Part shown: positions 42,296-51,440 of the stretch, in pieces
Layout of the letters: every line of letters begins with the position of its first letter
Numbering within the stretch: position 1 is the stretch's first letter
From: Phascolarctobacterium sp.
GTDB taxonomy: Bacteria > Bacillota > Negativicutes > Acidaminococcales > Acidaminococcaceae
Direction: 5' to 3'
Length of the DNA: 64,000 bases
Assembly (NCBI GenBank): GCA_003150755.1
Contig: QAMT01000004.1
Coordinates: 248,001-312,000 of the forward strand
The notes under the pieces: generated by a model
The model's input: the letters and a program-made list of their open reading frames with translations, nothing else
Database searches by the model: none
Told to the model about the DNA's origin: nothing
Made by a program: the position numbers and the translations under genes

Positions 42296-42314
42296 TTAGA
42301 AAGGGTGACACGAT

Positions 42315-42671
42315 ATGCCGACAGGAACAATAAATTTCCCTTCTACCATTCCTGCGCCCAACTATCCGCTTGGTGAGGAATTAGAGGACAGTACCTTGCG
42401 TTCTACTTTTGAGGACGGCACGGTGCAGACCAGGCAGAAGTTTACCCGCGTCCGCACTACCTATTCTGTGGAGTGGGGCAACATGCCTGATGAACACAAG
42501 CAGACGCTTGAAAGTTTTTATAAAAACGATGTTAAAGGCGGCGCACTGGCGTTTAACTGGACGCATCCGCAAAGTGGCGTAACCAAAAACGTCCGCTTTA
42601 CGGAGCCGCCGAAAATGTCGCTTAGTGTAACGAAGTATTGGAGTGTATCCATATCATTGCAAGAGGTGTAA
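42315..42671 (+). CDS. Minor tail protein M-like
   Basis: 118 residues. YSVEWGNMPDEHKQTLESFYKNDVKGGALAFNW followed by a beta end. Slot and size equal lambda M. RBS AAAGGGTG. Confidence 0.7.
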   Translation: MPTGTINFPSTIPAPNYPLGEELEDSTLRSTFEDGTVQTRQKFTRVRTTYSVEWGNMPDEHKQTLESFYKNDVKGGALAFNWTHPQSGVTKNVRFTEPPKMSLSVTKYWSVSISLQEV

Positions 42672-42674
42672 GCA

Positions 42675-43289
42675 ATGGCGCATAAATTATCGACTTTAGC
42701 GGTTATCGCCAAAAACGAGCTTGCCAGTGATACGCCGTTTATAATTCTGCTTGAAATACAGCTTGCAGGCGACGATGAAAGCATTTATATCTGCCGCAAC
42801 AACGAGGACGTTGTATGGAACGGGCAGTTGTGGCAGGCGTTTCCATTCGACCTTGGTGAGGTTAAGGAAGACGGAACTGGCAGCTTGCCTTCGATTGATT
42901 TATCAGTAGATAACACCGGCCGCGCGCTTGATTATTATCTTAACCAGGGCGGCGGCGGTGTAAATTCCCGCATAATCCTGCGCGTGGTAATACCGAGCGA
43001 AGACATTCCGGCAGAAGCTGAAATCGAAGAAATATACTCGGTAACGAGTACCACGGTTACGGAACAGTACGTTAAATTCTCACTTGGCAATGCTTATCCG
43101 GCACAGAGTAGGCGGCCTATTGGCGTTTATAAAAAGAATGCCTGTCCGTTTAAGTATAAAGGCGTGGAGTGTGCGGCTACATCGGATTTACCGGACTGTG
43201 ACCATACCTTGACGGCGTGCAGGGAGCGCGGAAACAGCAAACGCTTCGGCGGCTTTGCTGGCATACCGCAGGGAGGTTTATATGTATAA
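42675..43289 (+). CDS. Minor tail protein L-like
   Basis: 204 residues. Beta-rich N-terminal domain, then CPFKYKGVEC ... CDHTLTAC, the four-Cys cluster of gpL-like proteins that hold a metal or Fe-S cluster. The end overlaps the NlpC/P60 gene. Confidence 0.8.
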   Translation: MAHKLSTLAVIAKNELASDTPFIILLEIQLAGDDESIYICRNNEDVVWNGQLWQAFPFDLGEVKEDGTGSLPSIDLSVDNTGRALDYYLNQGGGGVNSRIILRVVIPSEDIPAEAEIEEIYSVTSTTVTEQYVKFSLGNAYPAQSRRPIGVYKKNACPFKYKGVECAATSDLPDCDHTLTACRERGNSKRFGGFAGIPQGGLYV

Positions 43290-43710
43290 AAAAGAATTTA
43301 AGTACGCTGATTTAATCGGCGTGCCGTTTAAAAACCTTGGACGCGATGTAAAGACCGGGCTTGATTGCTATGGGCTGGTACATGAGATTTTCCGCCGAGC
43401 TGGCATGGAAATTGGCGAGTATTACTCGGATTGCAGCGATAAGGCAAAAATAAATGCCATACTGCGCCGCGAAGTAGCCAAAAGCAGTTGGCGTGAAGTA
43501 AAGCCCAACGCTGCCGGAGAATTGCCGGTGCCGTGTTTGATTGCACTGCGTTTTAACAGTCCGCCGGGCGTGGTAAACCATACCGGGGTTTACATCGGGC
43601 ACGGTCAGTTTCTACACACGCGCGAGCGCATAGGCTGCTGCGTTGACCGCATTGACAGCATTATGTGGAAGCGACAGATTGTAGGCTTTTATGAATTTGT
43701 AGGCAAGTAA
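43282..43710 (+). CDS. NlpC/P60 tail-tip endopeptidase (K-like)
   Basis: 142 residues from the ATG at 43282 (RBS GGGAGG). Catalytic Cys29 in GLDCYGLVHEIF, His about 98 in VVNHTGVYIGHGQFLH. Expected to cut peptide cross-links during DNA entry. Lambda K slot, without the Mov34 domain. Confidence 0.88.
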   Translation: MYKKEFKYADLIGVPFKNLGRDVKTGLDCYGLVHEIFRRAGMEIGEYYSDCSDKAKINAILRREVAKSSWREVKPNAAGELPVPCLIALRFNSPPGVVNHTGVYIGHGQFLHTRERIGCCVDRIDSIMWKRQIVGFYEFVGK

Positions 43711-43722
43711 GGTGGTGAAGCC

Positions 43723-46700
43723 ATGGTAACGGTTGTTTTTGTACGGAACCCTTTCAACCCGTACCAGTCAAGAATAATTGAAAAATGCGCTGCCGGGCGG
43801 AGCCTTAAAGAGTATGTTAAGCCTTACGAAATCAAACTGCCGGGGCAGGAGCTTACAGTTCAGCTTAACGGCAGCAAGATGGAAGCAATGGACGGGCTTG
43901 TGCCGGAAAATGCTTTTATTGTGATTATGCCGCACGTCGGCAAGGGCGGCGGTAAAAATCCGTTACAGCTTATTGCCAGTATCGCCTTATCGGTAGTAGC
44001 TATGGGCGTCGGTTCTGTATTGGCTGGCGGCGCGTTCTTTGGTTCTGCTGCGGTTGGTATTGGCTCTTGGGGATTTGCTTCATATTTGGGCGCCGCTGCA
44101 ACAATGTTTTTGGGCGGCAGCCTTGTAAGCAAGTTGGGCCCGAAAATCAGCGTCGGGCAATACAACACCACCGAAAGCGACCCGACCTACGGCTGGGACG
44201 GCGTCACTACTATGGAAGGGCAGGGCAACGCTATTGCAGTTACTTATGGCACGGTTAAAAGCGGTGGCCAGAGCATTGCTAAGTACGTCAGCAACGACAG
44301 CAACGACCAGATTTTAAACTGGCTGGTATGCGCAGGGGAAGGAGTGCTGGAGATAGAGGATATTAAGCTGAACGATAATCCTATTGAAAATTACAAGGAC
44401 GTTTCGGTTGAAATCCGCACCGGCACGAACAATCAGGAAATTATAAGCAACTTTAACGATACTATCGAAACGAAGCAGCTCGGCTATGAAATCCTTAATG
44501 ACGAATGGCGCTTGGATGAAGTTTCCGGCAACAGCGCAGAAGGGTTAATCATTGATATTGAGTTCAGCCAGGGCTTATATCACGCTAACGACGACGGCAG
44601 TCTTGGTACAGCGTGGGTAGATATTGCCGCGCAGTATAGGTTAAAAGTCGAAGGACAAGAAGATGAGGACGGCTGGGCAGTATTTGTATCTTCCGGCAAA
44701 TATGTTAAGCCGAATCGTGTCAATGCTGCTTTAAATAATAGTAATGCGGCTAACGGTGCATACAGTGTGAAGGTTATCGCTAATACTACCGTGAGCGATG
44801 ATGAAATGACCACAACGAGCTATTCGCTGCAGGTTTATGCACCGGGAGTAGCCACGGATAATGCCGCTAATGCCAGCGTTGCAAATATTGATGGAAGTGG
44901 TTCTGCAATATGCGGCCCGTTCAATTTCCCGGATAAAGCACTTTTGAGAAATTTGGGCGGCGGCACACAAATCAGCATTACTATTGCCAGTGACGGCAGA
45001 GTAAGTGCGGCACAATCTACGGCAGTTCGCAGGCAATTCCGCTGCGATGACATACCGGCAGGCGAATACCAGGTAAGAGTTAAAGCAAGCGCACGCAGCG
45101 CATCTACAACAAGCAGCCGCGACGGTGTTAAATGCTGGTGGACTGGCCTGTCAGCAGTAATCTATGATGATTTTATCTACCCAAATAAAGCGCTTATCGG
45201 CTTAAAAGCGCTTGCGAGTAATCAGCTTTCCGGCAATACGCCGACATTGTCTTTTATCAAAACACGCAGCACTGTATTGGTTTATAATCCGAACCTGCCG
45301 GGCTACGAAGAAAAAGACGCCACAAATCCGGCGTGGGCTGCGTATGATTTTACCCACGTTGCCAGGCTTTTGGACGACCCGCGCGACGGAACACAAAAAG
45401 TGGTTGTCTACGGAGCACCTAAAGAGTTGATGATGTATCAGCGCTTTGCAGACTGGGCGGAGTTTTGCGACGAAAAAGACCTGCATATCAATATTGAAAT
45501 TGCTACCACCGGCGAATACTGGCAAAAAGTAAACACCGACATTGCACCGGTAGGCCGCGGACAGGTAATACAGTTCGGCACAAAATTTGGCTGCATTTGG
45601 GACCATGTGCAGGAGCCGGTGCAAATGTTTACCATGGGCAATATCGTGACAGGCAGTTTTACCGAAAACTATTTATCGCTGAAAGACCGTGCGGACTGCG
45701 TGGAATTGAGCTTTAACAACAAGGATAAGGATTATACCCGCGACACTATTGTTGCCTACGGACCCAATTATGATAGCGCGGATATAGTAAATAACCCAAC
45801 GCAGATAAGCATGGACGGTATCACTGATTATAACCAGGCGTACCGCGAAGCGAAGTACCAGTTGTACTGCAATTCTTTGCTTTTACGCAGCGTCAGCTTT
45901 TCGGCACAGATTGACGCTATTGCCTGCATGGTCGGCGATGTAATACTCGTGGCGCATGATGTGCCGCGCTGGAGTTTCAGCGGCAGGATTTACGAAGTTA
46001 ACGGAATTTATGCTGTTACAGTTCCTATTGACCCGGATGAAATCGACCAGCAGGAGCAGTATTCCTTCCAGTACCGAAGCATCGACGACAAGATTTACAC
46101 AGTTGATGTTACGACAATTAGCACGGTCGGCTCCGGTATGGTACAGGTGCAGGTAACAGGCTTTGACCCGGACGACCCGCCGCAGCCGAACGATATATTT
46201 GCCATGGGTCCGCGTAATGCCACAAGTAAGCCTTTTACCGTAACGAGCATTACCCGCAGCACAGAGTTTGAACGCAAGATAGAAGCCATCGAGTATAACG
46301 CGGCGGTGTTTGATGAAAACTACGATATACCGATGCCTGATTATTCTATGAGCGAAGAAACGGACGTGCAGAATGTTATCAATTTGCAGGCTAATCAGGT
46401 TGCCTATAAAGATAAGCAGGGTGTAATGCACTGCAAAATGTTTGTATCGTGGAGCCTGCCGGAAGGTGCGCTTGCTGATTATTTTACTGTTTTAATCAGT
46501 TCTGATTATGGTACTTCGTGGCAAATTGTCGCAAACCCCACAGGCTTTGACACCAATTTTGAGACCCTACCATACACGGCGTATATGGTGCGTGTAATCA
46601 CCGTTTATCAATTACGCCAGTCGAGCGGCGTAACGATAGGGCCTATTGCTGCTGGCGAGGACACCTTGCCACCAGATGTAACTGTTTTAAACATTGAAGT

Positions 46701-47730
46701 TCTGGGAGAGAACGGCTCCGAAACAAGGCGTTTTTGGTGGGATTTTACATATCCGGACCCTGACGACATTGCTGGCTTCCGCATAAAATACATGCAAGGC
46801 AACAGCCTTAACTGGGAAACCGGCTATCAATTGCATACAGGCGTTGTAACCCAACAACCCTTTGAAACCAAAGCCCTGCGACAAGGCGTGCATACAGTCA
46901 TGATTAAGGCTGTCGACAACGCCGGGCAGGAAAGCCGGAAGATTGCATACGCCATACTTAACCTTGGCGACCCGTTAGAAGATAACGTACTTTACAAGAA
47001 TGTTTTTGCTGAAAGCAACTGGGAACACGTTGTTACTGACGGCGTAATACAAGAAGACGGAACGGTAAGGGCTGCACAAAACTCGTTCTTTTGGAGCGAA
47101 GCAGGAGCTCCGTTCTGGGTTCAGGATAATTATGCAATGTGGTACGAAAGATATGCAGCTTTTAATTTGTACGCGCAATTTATAGCTCCGGCCAGTGGTT
47201 CCTTTTGGCTGAAATACGAAATAGAAGGACCGGCGGTTGTCGAATACCGTAAGACAGGTACTGAACCATTTTGGAACGGCACGGGGGTAACTGCTTTCTG
47301 GAATGCGGCAGACTGGGCGATGTGGCCCGATGAAGCTAATATGTTTTTACCTTACACCTGCAAAATAAACGTTAAAGCCGGAGAGGTGATTCAAGTACGC
47401 TTCCGCGCCCCGGACAATGCGGTTGATGAAACTATCCTGCACAGTTTAATAGCCATTATCGACGTTCCAGATAGAGAAGAACACTTTGAAAATATCAACA
47501 TTCCCGAAGACGGAGTGAATTTGCCAGTTGCTACACCATACTACTACACTACCGCTGTACGAATAGACGCGGTTCAAGACTACACCGGAGATGCCGGGAT
47601 AAGTCGGATTGTAATAATAAGCCGCAATCCGTGCAGAATACAAGTGTTAGACATTAACGGTAATGCCGTCGAAGCCACGGTTGATGTAACGTGGCAAGGA
47701 TTTATAAACGAGGTGATTAAAGATGCCTAA
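43723..47730 (+). CDS. Central tail-tip protein (fused I + J)
   Basis: 1335 residues. The first 150 residues resemble gpI: ubiquitin-like start (VTVVFVRNPFN), then hydrophobic GSVLAGGAFFGSAAVG and FLGGSLVSKL. From there on it is gpJ-like (YGWDGVTTMEGQGNAIAVTYG; LVCAGEGVLEIEDIKLN), with fibronectin III-type modules near 890-1090 and a C-terminal jelly-roll-like part. No separate I gene exists. Host recognition and baseplate function are expected. Confidence 0.88.
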   Translation: MVTVVFVRNPFNPYQSRIIEKCAAGRSLKEYVKPYEIKLPGQELTVQLNGSKMEAMDGLVPENAFIVIMPHVGKGGGKNPLQLIASIALSVVAMGVGSVLAGGAFFGSAAVGIGSWGFASYLGAAATMFLGGSLVSKLGPKISVGQYNTTESDPTYGWDGVTTMEGQGNAIAVTYGTVKSGGQSIAKYVSNDSNDQILNWLVCAGEGVLEIEDIKLNDNPIENYKDVSVEIRTGTNNQEIISNFNDTIETKQLGYEILNDEWRLDEVSGNSAEGLIIDIEFSQGLYHANDDGSLGTAWVDIAAQYRLKVEGQEDEDGWAVFVSSGKYVKPNRVNAALNNSNAANGAYSVKVIANTTVSDDEMTTTSYSLQVYAPGVATDNAANASVANIDGSGSAICGPFNFPDKALLRNLGGGTQISITIASDGRVSAAQSTAVRRQFRCDDIPAGEYQVRVKASARSASTTSSRDGVKCWWTGLSAVIYDDFIYPNKALIGLKALASNQLSGNTPTLSFIKTRSTVLVYNPNLPGYEEKDATNPAWAAYDFTHVARLLDDPRDGTQKVVVYGAPKELMMYQRFADWAEFCDEKDLHINIEIATTGEYWQKVNTDIAPVGRGQVIQFGTKFGCIWDHVQEPVQMFTMGNIVTGSFTENYLSLKDRADCVELSFNNKDKDYTRDTIVAYGPNYDSADIVNNPTQISMDGITDYNQAYREAKYQLYCNSLLLRSVSFSAQIDAIACMVGDVILVAHDVPRWSFSGRIYEVNGIYAVTVPIDPDEIDQQEQYSFQYRSIDDKIYTVDVTTISTVGSGMVQVQVTGFDPDDPPQPNDIFAMGPRNATSKPFTVTSITRSTEFERKIEAIEYNAAVFDENYDIPMPDYSMSEETDVQNVINLQANQVAYKDKQGVMHCKMFVSWSLPEGALADYFTVLISSDYGTSWQIVANPTGFDTNFETLPYTAYMVRVITVYQLRQSSGVTIGPIAAGEDTLPPDVTVLNIEVLGENGSETRRFWWDFTYPDPDDIAGFRIKYMQGNSLNWETGYQLHTGVVTQQPFETKALRQGVHTVMIKAVDNAGQESRKIAYAILNLGDPLEDNVLYKNVFAESNWEHVVTDGVIQEDGTVRAAQNSFFWSEAGAPFWVQDNYAMWYERYAAFNLYAQFIAPASGSFWLKYEIEGPAVVEYRKTGTEPFWNGTGVTAFWNAADWAMWPDEANMFLPYTCKINVKAGEVIQVRFRAPDNAVDETILHSLIAIIDVPDREEHFENINIPEDGVNLPVATPYYYTTAVRIDAVQDYTGDAGISRIVIISRNPCRIQVLDINGNAVEATVDVTWQGFINEVIKDA

Positions 47731-49765
47731 TATCAGTATACCGGAATTTATGCCAGCTACGGACGATTTGTTTGTTTATTCCCAGCAATCTGGAGTAGCC
47801 CAACCTGGCGCAACAACTATGGCACAGATACAGGCCTTTATGCGCAATAACAGCGACGTGCTGCAATGTTTGATGCAGCGGCTTTGGCAGCCACAGGCGC
47901 AATACGAAGCCAACCGCGTAATTTGGAGTCCTAACATGGCCCCGAATATAATCGCTAAAGTAAAAACAGCCGGCATAACCAGTGGCGTTGAACCAGCTTG
48001 GAGTGACGAAATCGGCGAAGAAGTAAATGACGGCACAGTTGTCTATATTGTCTGCGAAATTATTCAAACGTTGCCTACATTCGTAAGCGGCGTAAGCGAA
48101 ACGTTAGGAAAAGTGACCGTAGAAAAAAGCGACGGTTCGTCAGCGGCTTTTAACGTCCTGACGCCTACAATAGCCAAACTGAATGACGACGGAGTGCCGA
48201 GTCCTGAATCAAACGACAATAGCGTTGCGAATACGGCGTGGGTGCGACAAGTTGTTTCACAATCCAATGGGACACTGCCACCTAACCCTGTGATGGCCCG
48301 CAAAATCGAAAAAGTGGACAGCACAGTTAAATTGTGGTGGAGCGACCCCAACGATACAATAATTGAAGGCAACGTGCTGTCCACCTGGGAACAGACTGTT
48401 ATTGTTAAAAAGCAGGGCAGTTACCCGCAAACGCCAACGGACGGCACGGTTGTTGTAACGGTTACGGAGCGCAACAAATACGCCGACGAACCGTACAGCG
48501 ACACGCAGGCCAGCCCGGCTAACTGGTATTACCGCGCGTTCCCAAAAGCTAAAAACGGCCCGTATTCTGATAACGAATTAAACCGTTTCGGCTTTTGGCA
48601 TTATGCCATTTACGTTGATACCACAGACCCCGACGAAGAAACCTGCGTACACAAAATTGGCGGCTTTGATAACTACTTCTTCGACCGTCCGTATATGGAC
48701 TTCGACGCGGATAGCTTTTACTGGGGCGGCTGGAAGAACGTACAAATGCTCCCGAAACCGTGCATGCTCAAAGCCGACGGTTCGGTTGACTACTACCTCG
48801 ACCCGGACGACTACACGAAAAAAGCCGACGGCGTTACAGCCAGCGACGTTACCGACTTGGAATACAACGGCAACGCCATGATGGAATGGTGTCCGGTATT
48901 TACTAAAGTCGAAAAAGTAGGCACGCGCCTATATATGTATTTTTGCTCTGAAAAATACGACGACGACTATGAATGCTATTCCTGCAAAAAGTCCGACGGC
49001 GAATACGGCGACCACTTTTACATGCCAATATATGAGGGCTATGTATCGAGCGGCAAAATGCGCAGCATGTCTACCGGCACAAAGCCTACTGCCAGCACAA
49101 CAGCGGAGAACGAGGCAACATACGCCACGGCCAACGGCACCGGCTGGAATACTACTGTATGGGCAGACGAGCAATTACTGCAAATGCTCGGCATACTCTT
49201 TTTCGAGCGCCTTAACATGCAGGTTGCCTGCGGCTATAACCCCGGCAGCAGCTCGAGTGCTTTAACCAACAACATCGGCACAGCCAACGCGAAAGGTATG
49301 TTTTACGGACATCAATCGACCAATACCATTAACACCAAATACTTTGGTATGGAGAACTGGTGGGGTCATCGTTGGCGCAGGCCTAACGGCTTGATGTGCA
49401 TTAACCGCCGCGTCTGGGTAAAACTCACGAACAGCACGGTTGACGGCTCTACCGTTACCGGCTATAACCGTACCGGCAACGGCTACATTGATACCGGCGT
49501 TGATGTGCCTTCCACTTCGGAAAGCTATATCAAGGAAATCAGCGGCAACGAAAAATGCGTTACCGCACCTGTTACCGTTAGCGGAGCGAGCAGCACCACG
49601 TATTACTGCGACGCTGCTTGGAGCGCAACCGGCACAACACAGCTCTTACTCGGCGGTAGCGTGTCTCGCGGCGCTCTTGCGGGCTTGTTTGCCTTCGGCG
49701 CGTACACCGCTCCCTCTTACTCGGATTGGGCCTTCGGGGCTTCCCTCTCTTATAAATCTTTTTAG
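47723..49765 (+). CDS. DGR target: variable tail receptor-binding protein
   Basis: 680 residues, overlapping the J-like gene by 8 bases. The N-terminal 100 residues look like a tail attachment domain (MPNISIPEFMPATDDLF). A C-type-lectin/FGE-like C-terminal domain begins near 540 (NWWGHRWRRPNGLMC) and ends in the variable repeat, residues 641-675. Nine positions (648, 649, 652, 659, 661, 662, 666, 670, 671) are AAY codons in the template repeat but encode S, R, L, G, Y, T, Y, A, F here. The scaffold AGLFAF, APS and SDW is unchanged. This is the diversified receptor-binding protein. Confidence 0.93.
   Translation: MPNISIPEFMPATDDLFVYSQQSGVAQPGATTMAQIQAFMRNNSDVLQCLMQRLWQPQAQYEANRVIWSPNMAPNIIAKVKTAGITSGVEPAWSDEIGEEVNDGTVVYIVCEIIQTLPTFVSGVSETLGKVTVEKSDGSSAAFNVLTPTIAKLNDDGVPSPESNDNSVANTAWVRQVVSQSNGTLPPNPVMARKIEKVDSTVKLWWSDPNDTIIEGNVLSTWEQTVIVKKQGSYPQTPTDGTVVVTVTERNKYADEPYSDTQASPANWYYRAFPKAKNGPYSDNELNRFGFWHYAIYVDTTDPDEETCVHKIGGFDNYFFDRPYMDFDADSFYWGGWKNVQMLPKPCMLKADGSVDYYLDPDDYTKKADGVTASDVTDLEYNGNAMMEWCPVFTKVEKVGTRLYMYFCSEKYDDDYECYSCKKSDGEYGDHFYMPIYEGYVSSGKMRSMSTGTKPTASTTAENEATYATANGTGWNTTVWADEQLLQMLGILFFERLNMQVACGYNPGSSSSALTNNIGTANAKGMFYGHQSTNTINTKYFGMENWWGHRWRRPNGLMCINRRVWVKLTNSTVDGSTVTGYNRTGNGYIDTGVDVPSTSESYIKEISGNEKCVTAPVTVSGASSTTYYCDAAWSATGTTQLLLGGSVSRGALAGLFAFGAYTAPSYSDWAFGASLSYKSF
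49642..49746 (+). repeat. DGR variable repeat (VR)
   Basis: 105 bp at the 3' end of the tail-protein gene, aligned without gaps to 49874-49978. It differs at 15 positions, all adenine in the template; none of the other 84 bases differs. Confidence 0.95.
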
Positions 49766-49796
49766 AGAGGGGGCTGGGGAGAGGTTCGCTCTCCCC
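49743..49796 (+). other. Two hairpins just after the VR (homing determinants)
   Basis: Hairpin 1: CCCTCTCT (49743-49750) with AGAGAGGG (49764-49771), 13-base loop containing the stop codon. Hairpin 2: GGGGAGAG (49776-49783) with CTCTCCCC (49789-49796), 5-base loop. In the Bordetella phage DGR an 8-bp hairpin/cruciform just after the VR aids retrohoming; hairpin 2 has nearly that geometry. Neither is followed by a T run. Confidence 0.7.
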
Positions 49797-49873
49797 GCGC
49801 TGCGCAAGCAGCTAATAATGTTTTGACGTAAATATATAAAATTAAGGGACTGGGACGGCGCTTTGCTCTGATT

Positions 49874-49978
49874 GCTCTTACTCGGCGGTAGCGTGAATAA
49901 CGGCGCTAATGCGGGCTTGTTTGCCTTCAACGCGAACAACGCTCCCTCTAACTCGGATTGGAACAACGGGGCTTCCCT
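49874..49978 (+). repeat. DGR template repeat (TR)
   Basis: 105 bp. Read in the VR frame it encodes LLLGGSVNNGANAGLF, AFNANNAPSNSDWNNGASL: nine AAY codons. NNY codons never give stops, so diversity is free of nonsense. It would be transcribed as part of an RNA running into the RT gene. No confident promoter was found (TAAAAT at 49837 lacks a -35). 49797-49873 contains nothing else recognisable. Confidence 0.95.
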
Positions 49979-50045
49979 ATTTATGGTAAATTTGTTTGAC
50001 ACTCAATGCCTACCCTTTTCCGCATCCTACAAAGGAAGAAAATAG

Positions 50046-50120
50046 ATGCCGCAAAAAGCACGGGCCAGTAAGCGCAAGCATAACGTCCGTGAGGCCATAA
50101 GAGATTATGAAAACATATAA
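50046..50120 (+). CDS. Mini-ORF between TR and reverse transcriptase, 24 residues
   Basis: ATG at 50046 after AAAGGAAG; a very basic peptide (MPQKARASKRKHNVRE...) whose end overlaps the RT start by 14 bases. It could be a leader coupling RT translation, or a tiny stand-in for the basic accessory protein Avd, which is missing. May also be non-coding TR-RNA sequence. Confidence 0.4.
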   Translation: MPQKARASKRKHNVREAIRDYENI

Positions 50121-51234
50121 CAATTTGTTTGATAAAATAACAGACCCTGCGAATATCGAAGCGGCGATAAGAAAAGCCGCTAAAGGCAAGCGCAGTAAAT
50201 ATAGCGTGCGCCGTGCGCTGGAAAACCCGGCGGCGGTTGCCACTATCATATCAGCACAGCTTAAAGCCGGAACGTGGCAGCCGGTACCGCTGCACAATGC
50301 CCGCGAGATAAACGACGGCATAGCGCTTAAAAAGCGCATTATCGTATGCCCACAGTTTATCCGGGAGCAGGTAGTACATCACAGCGTTATGCGCGTATGT
50401 GCGCCGCTTTTTATCCGTAAATTTTACCGGTATAGCTGCGGCAGCGTACCCGGCAGGGGACGCGAGTTTGCAGCAAAATACATAAGCAAAGAATTGCAGG
50501 ATAGAAAGAAAACAAAGTATTTTGCAAAGCTGGACGTCAAAAAGTTTTTTGATAATATCTCACCGCTGTATGCGTGGCGGGAGTTAAGAAAAACCATACG
50601 CGACAAAAAGACGCTGCTATTATTTGCCAAAATCCTGCGTGCCAATAAAGTGCGCATGCCGGACGGCAGCATAAGGCGCGGCGGCGTACCTATCGGCTTT
50701 TATACGAGCCCTTGGATAGCGAATATCCTATTAAACCCGCTCGACCACGCCTTGAAGGAAATCTGCGGCGTTGCTGTTGCAGTCAGATACGTTGACGATA
50801 TTCTCATCATGGACAGCAACAAAAGACGCATTAAACGCGCCATAGCATACGTTAAAGACTTTTTGGCAGCGCGCCGGTTATCGTTAAAGCGTGAACCGGC
50901 TATCCACAAAACGGATAAGCAGAAAATTACTTTTATCGGCATAGTGTTTACGCGGGAGAAAAGAACGATGAACTCGGCAGCGTTTTTAAGAGCCTGCCGG
51001 ACGGCGAAGCGAATCGGCAAAAAGCATAAGCTGACTATTTACGACGCGCGCAAAATGATAAGTTACGCAGGACAGTTTAAACATACCAATACGCGCGCAG
51101 CTTTTAAAAAATACATTGCAAATAATGTGAGTTTAAGAGCCTGCCGCGCCAAAATCCAAAGGAGAGATAAGGAAGGAGAGACAAGGTATGTGGAGAACAG
51201 CAGAGAGCAACGAACAGCCCGCCCTTGTAGTTGA
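50107..51234 (+). CDS. DGR reverse transcriptase
   Basis: 375 residues. RT motifs: KKRIIVCPQFIREQVVHHSVMRV (76-98), KLDVKKFFDNI (141-151), RRGGVPIGFYTSPWIANILLNPLD (190-213), catalytic YVDD at 228-231, and FIGIVFTREKR. The layout and basic C-terminus fit the DGR family. Motif 4 reads IGFYTSP where most DGR enzymes have SQ after the GxxxS pattern. It copies TR RNA with adenine-specific errors. Lies 128 bp after TR. No separate avd was found. Confidence 0.93.
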   Translation: MKTYNNLFDKITDPANIEAAIRKAAKGKRSKYSVRRALENPAAVATIISAQLKAGTWQPVPLHNAREINDGIALKKRIIVCPQFIREQVVHHSVMRVCAPLFIRKFYRYSCGSVPGRGREFAAKYISKELQDRKKTKYFAKLDVKKFFDNISPLYAWRELRKTIRDKKTLLLFAKILRANKVRMPDGSIRRGGVPIGFYTSPWIANILLNPLDHALKEICGVAVAVRYVDDILIMDSNKRRIKRAIAYVKDFLAARRLSLKREPAIHKTDKQKITFIGIVFTREKRTMNSAAFLRACRTAKRIGKKHKLTIYDARKMISYAGQFKHTNTRAAFKKYIANNVSLRACRAKIQRRDKEGETRYVENSREQRTARPCS

Positions 51235-51439
51235 ATTATCTAACGGCAGAGTGCTTGCAAGAAGAAACGTCACAACAAAGCAGACTGCCGAAGGCAACAC
51301 CGTTTACCAATATGAAGAACGCATTATGAGCGCCGTGGAATACGGCACGCGCGAAGCGGTAAACGATATGGAAATTAAACGCGAAGCAGAAATTGTAGAT
51401 GAGTACACATTGGAGCTTATCGAGGAAGGAGTGCTGTAA
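51188..51439 (+). CDS. Hypothetical small phage protein
   Basis: 83 residues, RBS GGAAGGAGAG, overlapping the RT end by 47 bases. Beta N-terminus (ALVVELSNGRVLARRN) and a long acidic helix. Not a four-helix Avd. Occurs before XkdX, so probably a tail-fibre-associated protein. Confidence 0.55.
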   Translation: MWRTAESNEQPALVVELSNGRVLARRNVTTKQTAEGNTVYQYEERIMSAVEYGTREAVNDMEIKREAEIVDEYTLELIEEGVL

Positions 51440-51440
51440 C

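Noticed and set aside
49440..49826. 128-codon plus-strand frame across the VR
   Set aside because: Second-frame shadow of the DGR target; Ala/Leu-rich with no RBS.
51188..51439. Avd accessory protein of the DGR
   Set aside because: At 83 residues with a beta-rich first half it does not look like the four-helix basic Avd.
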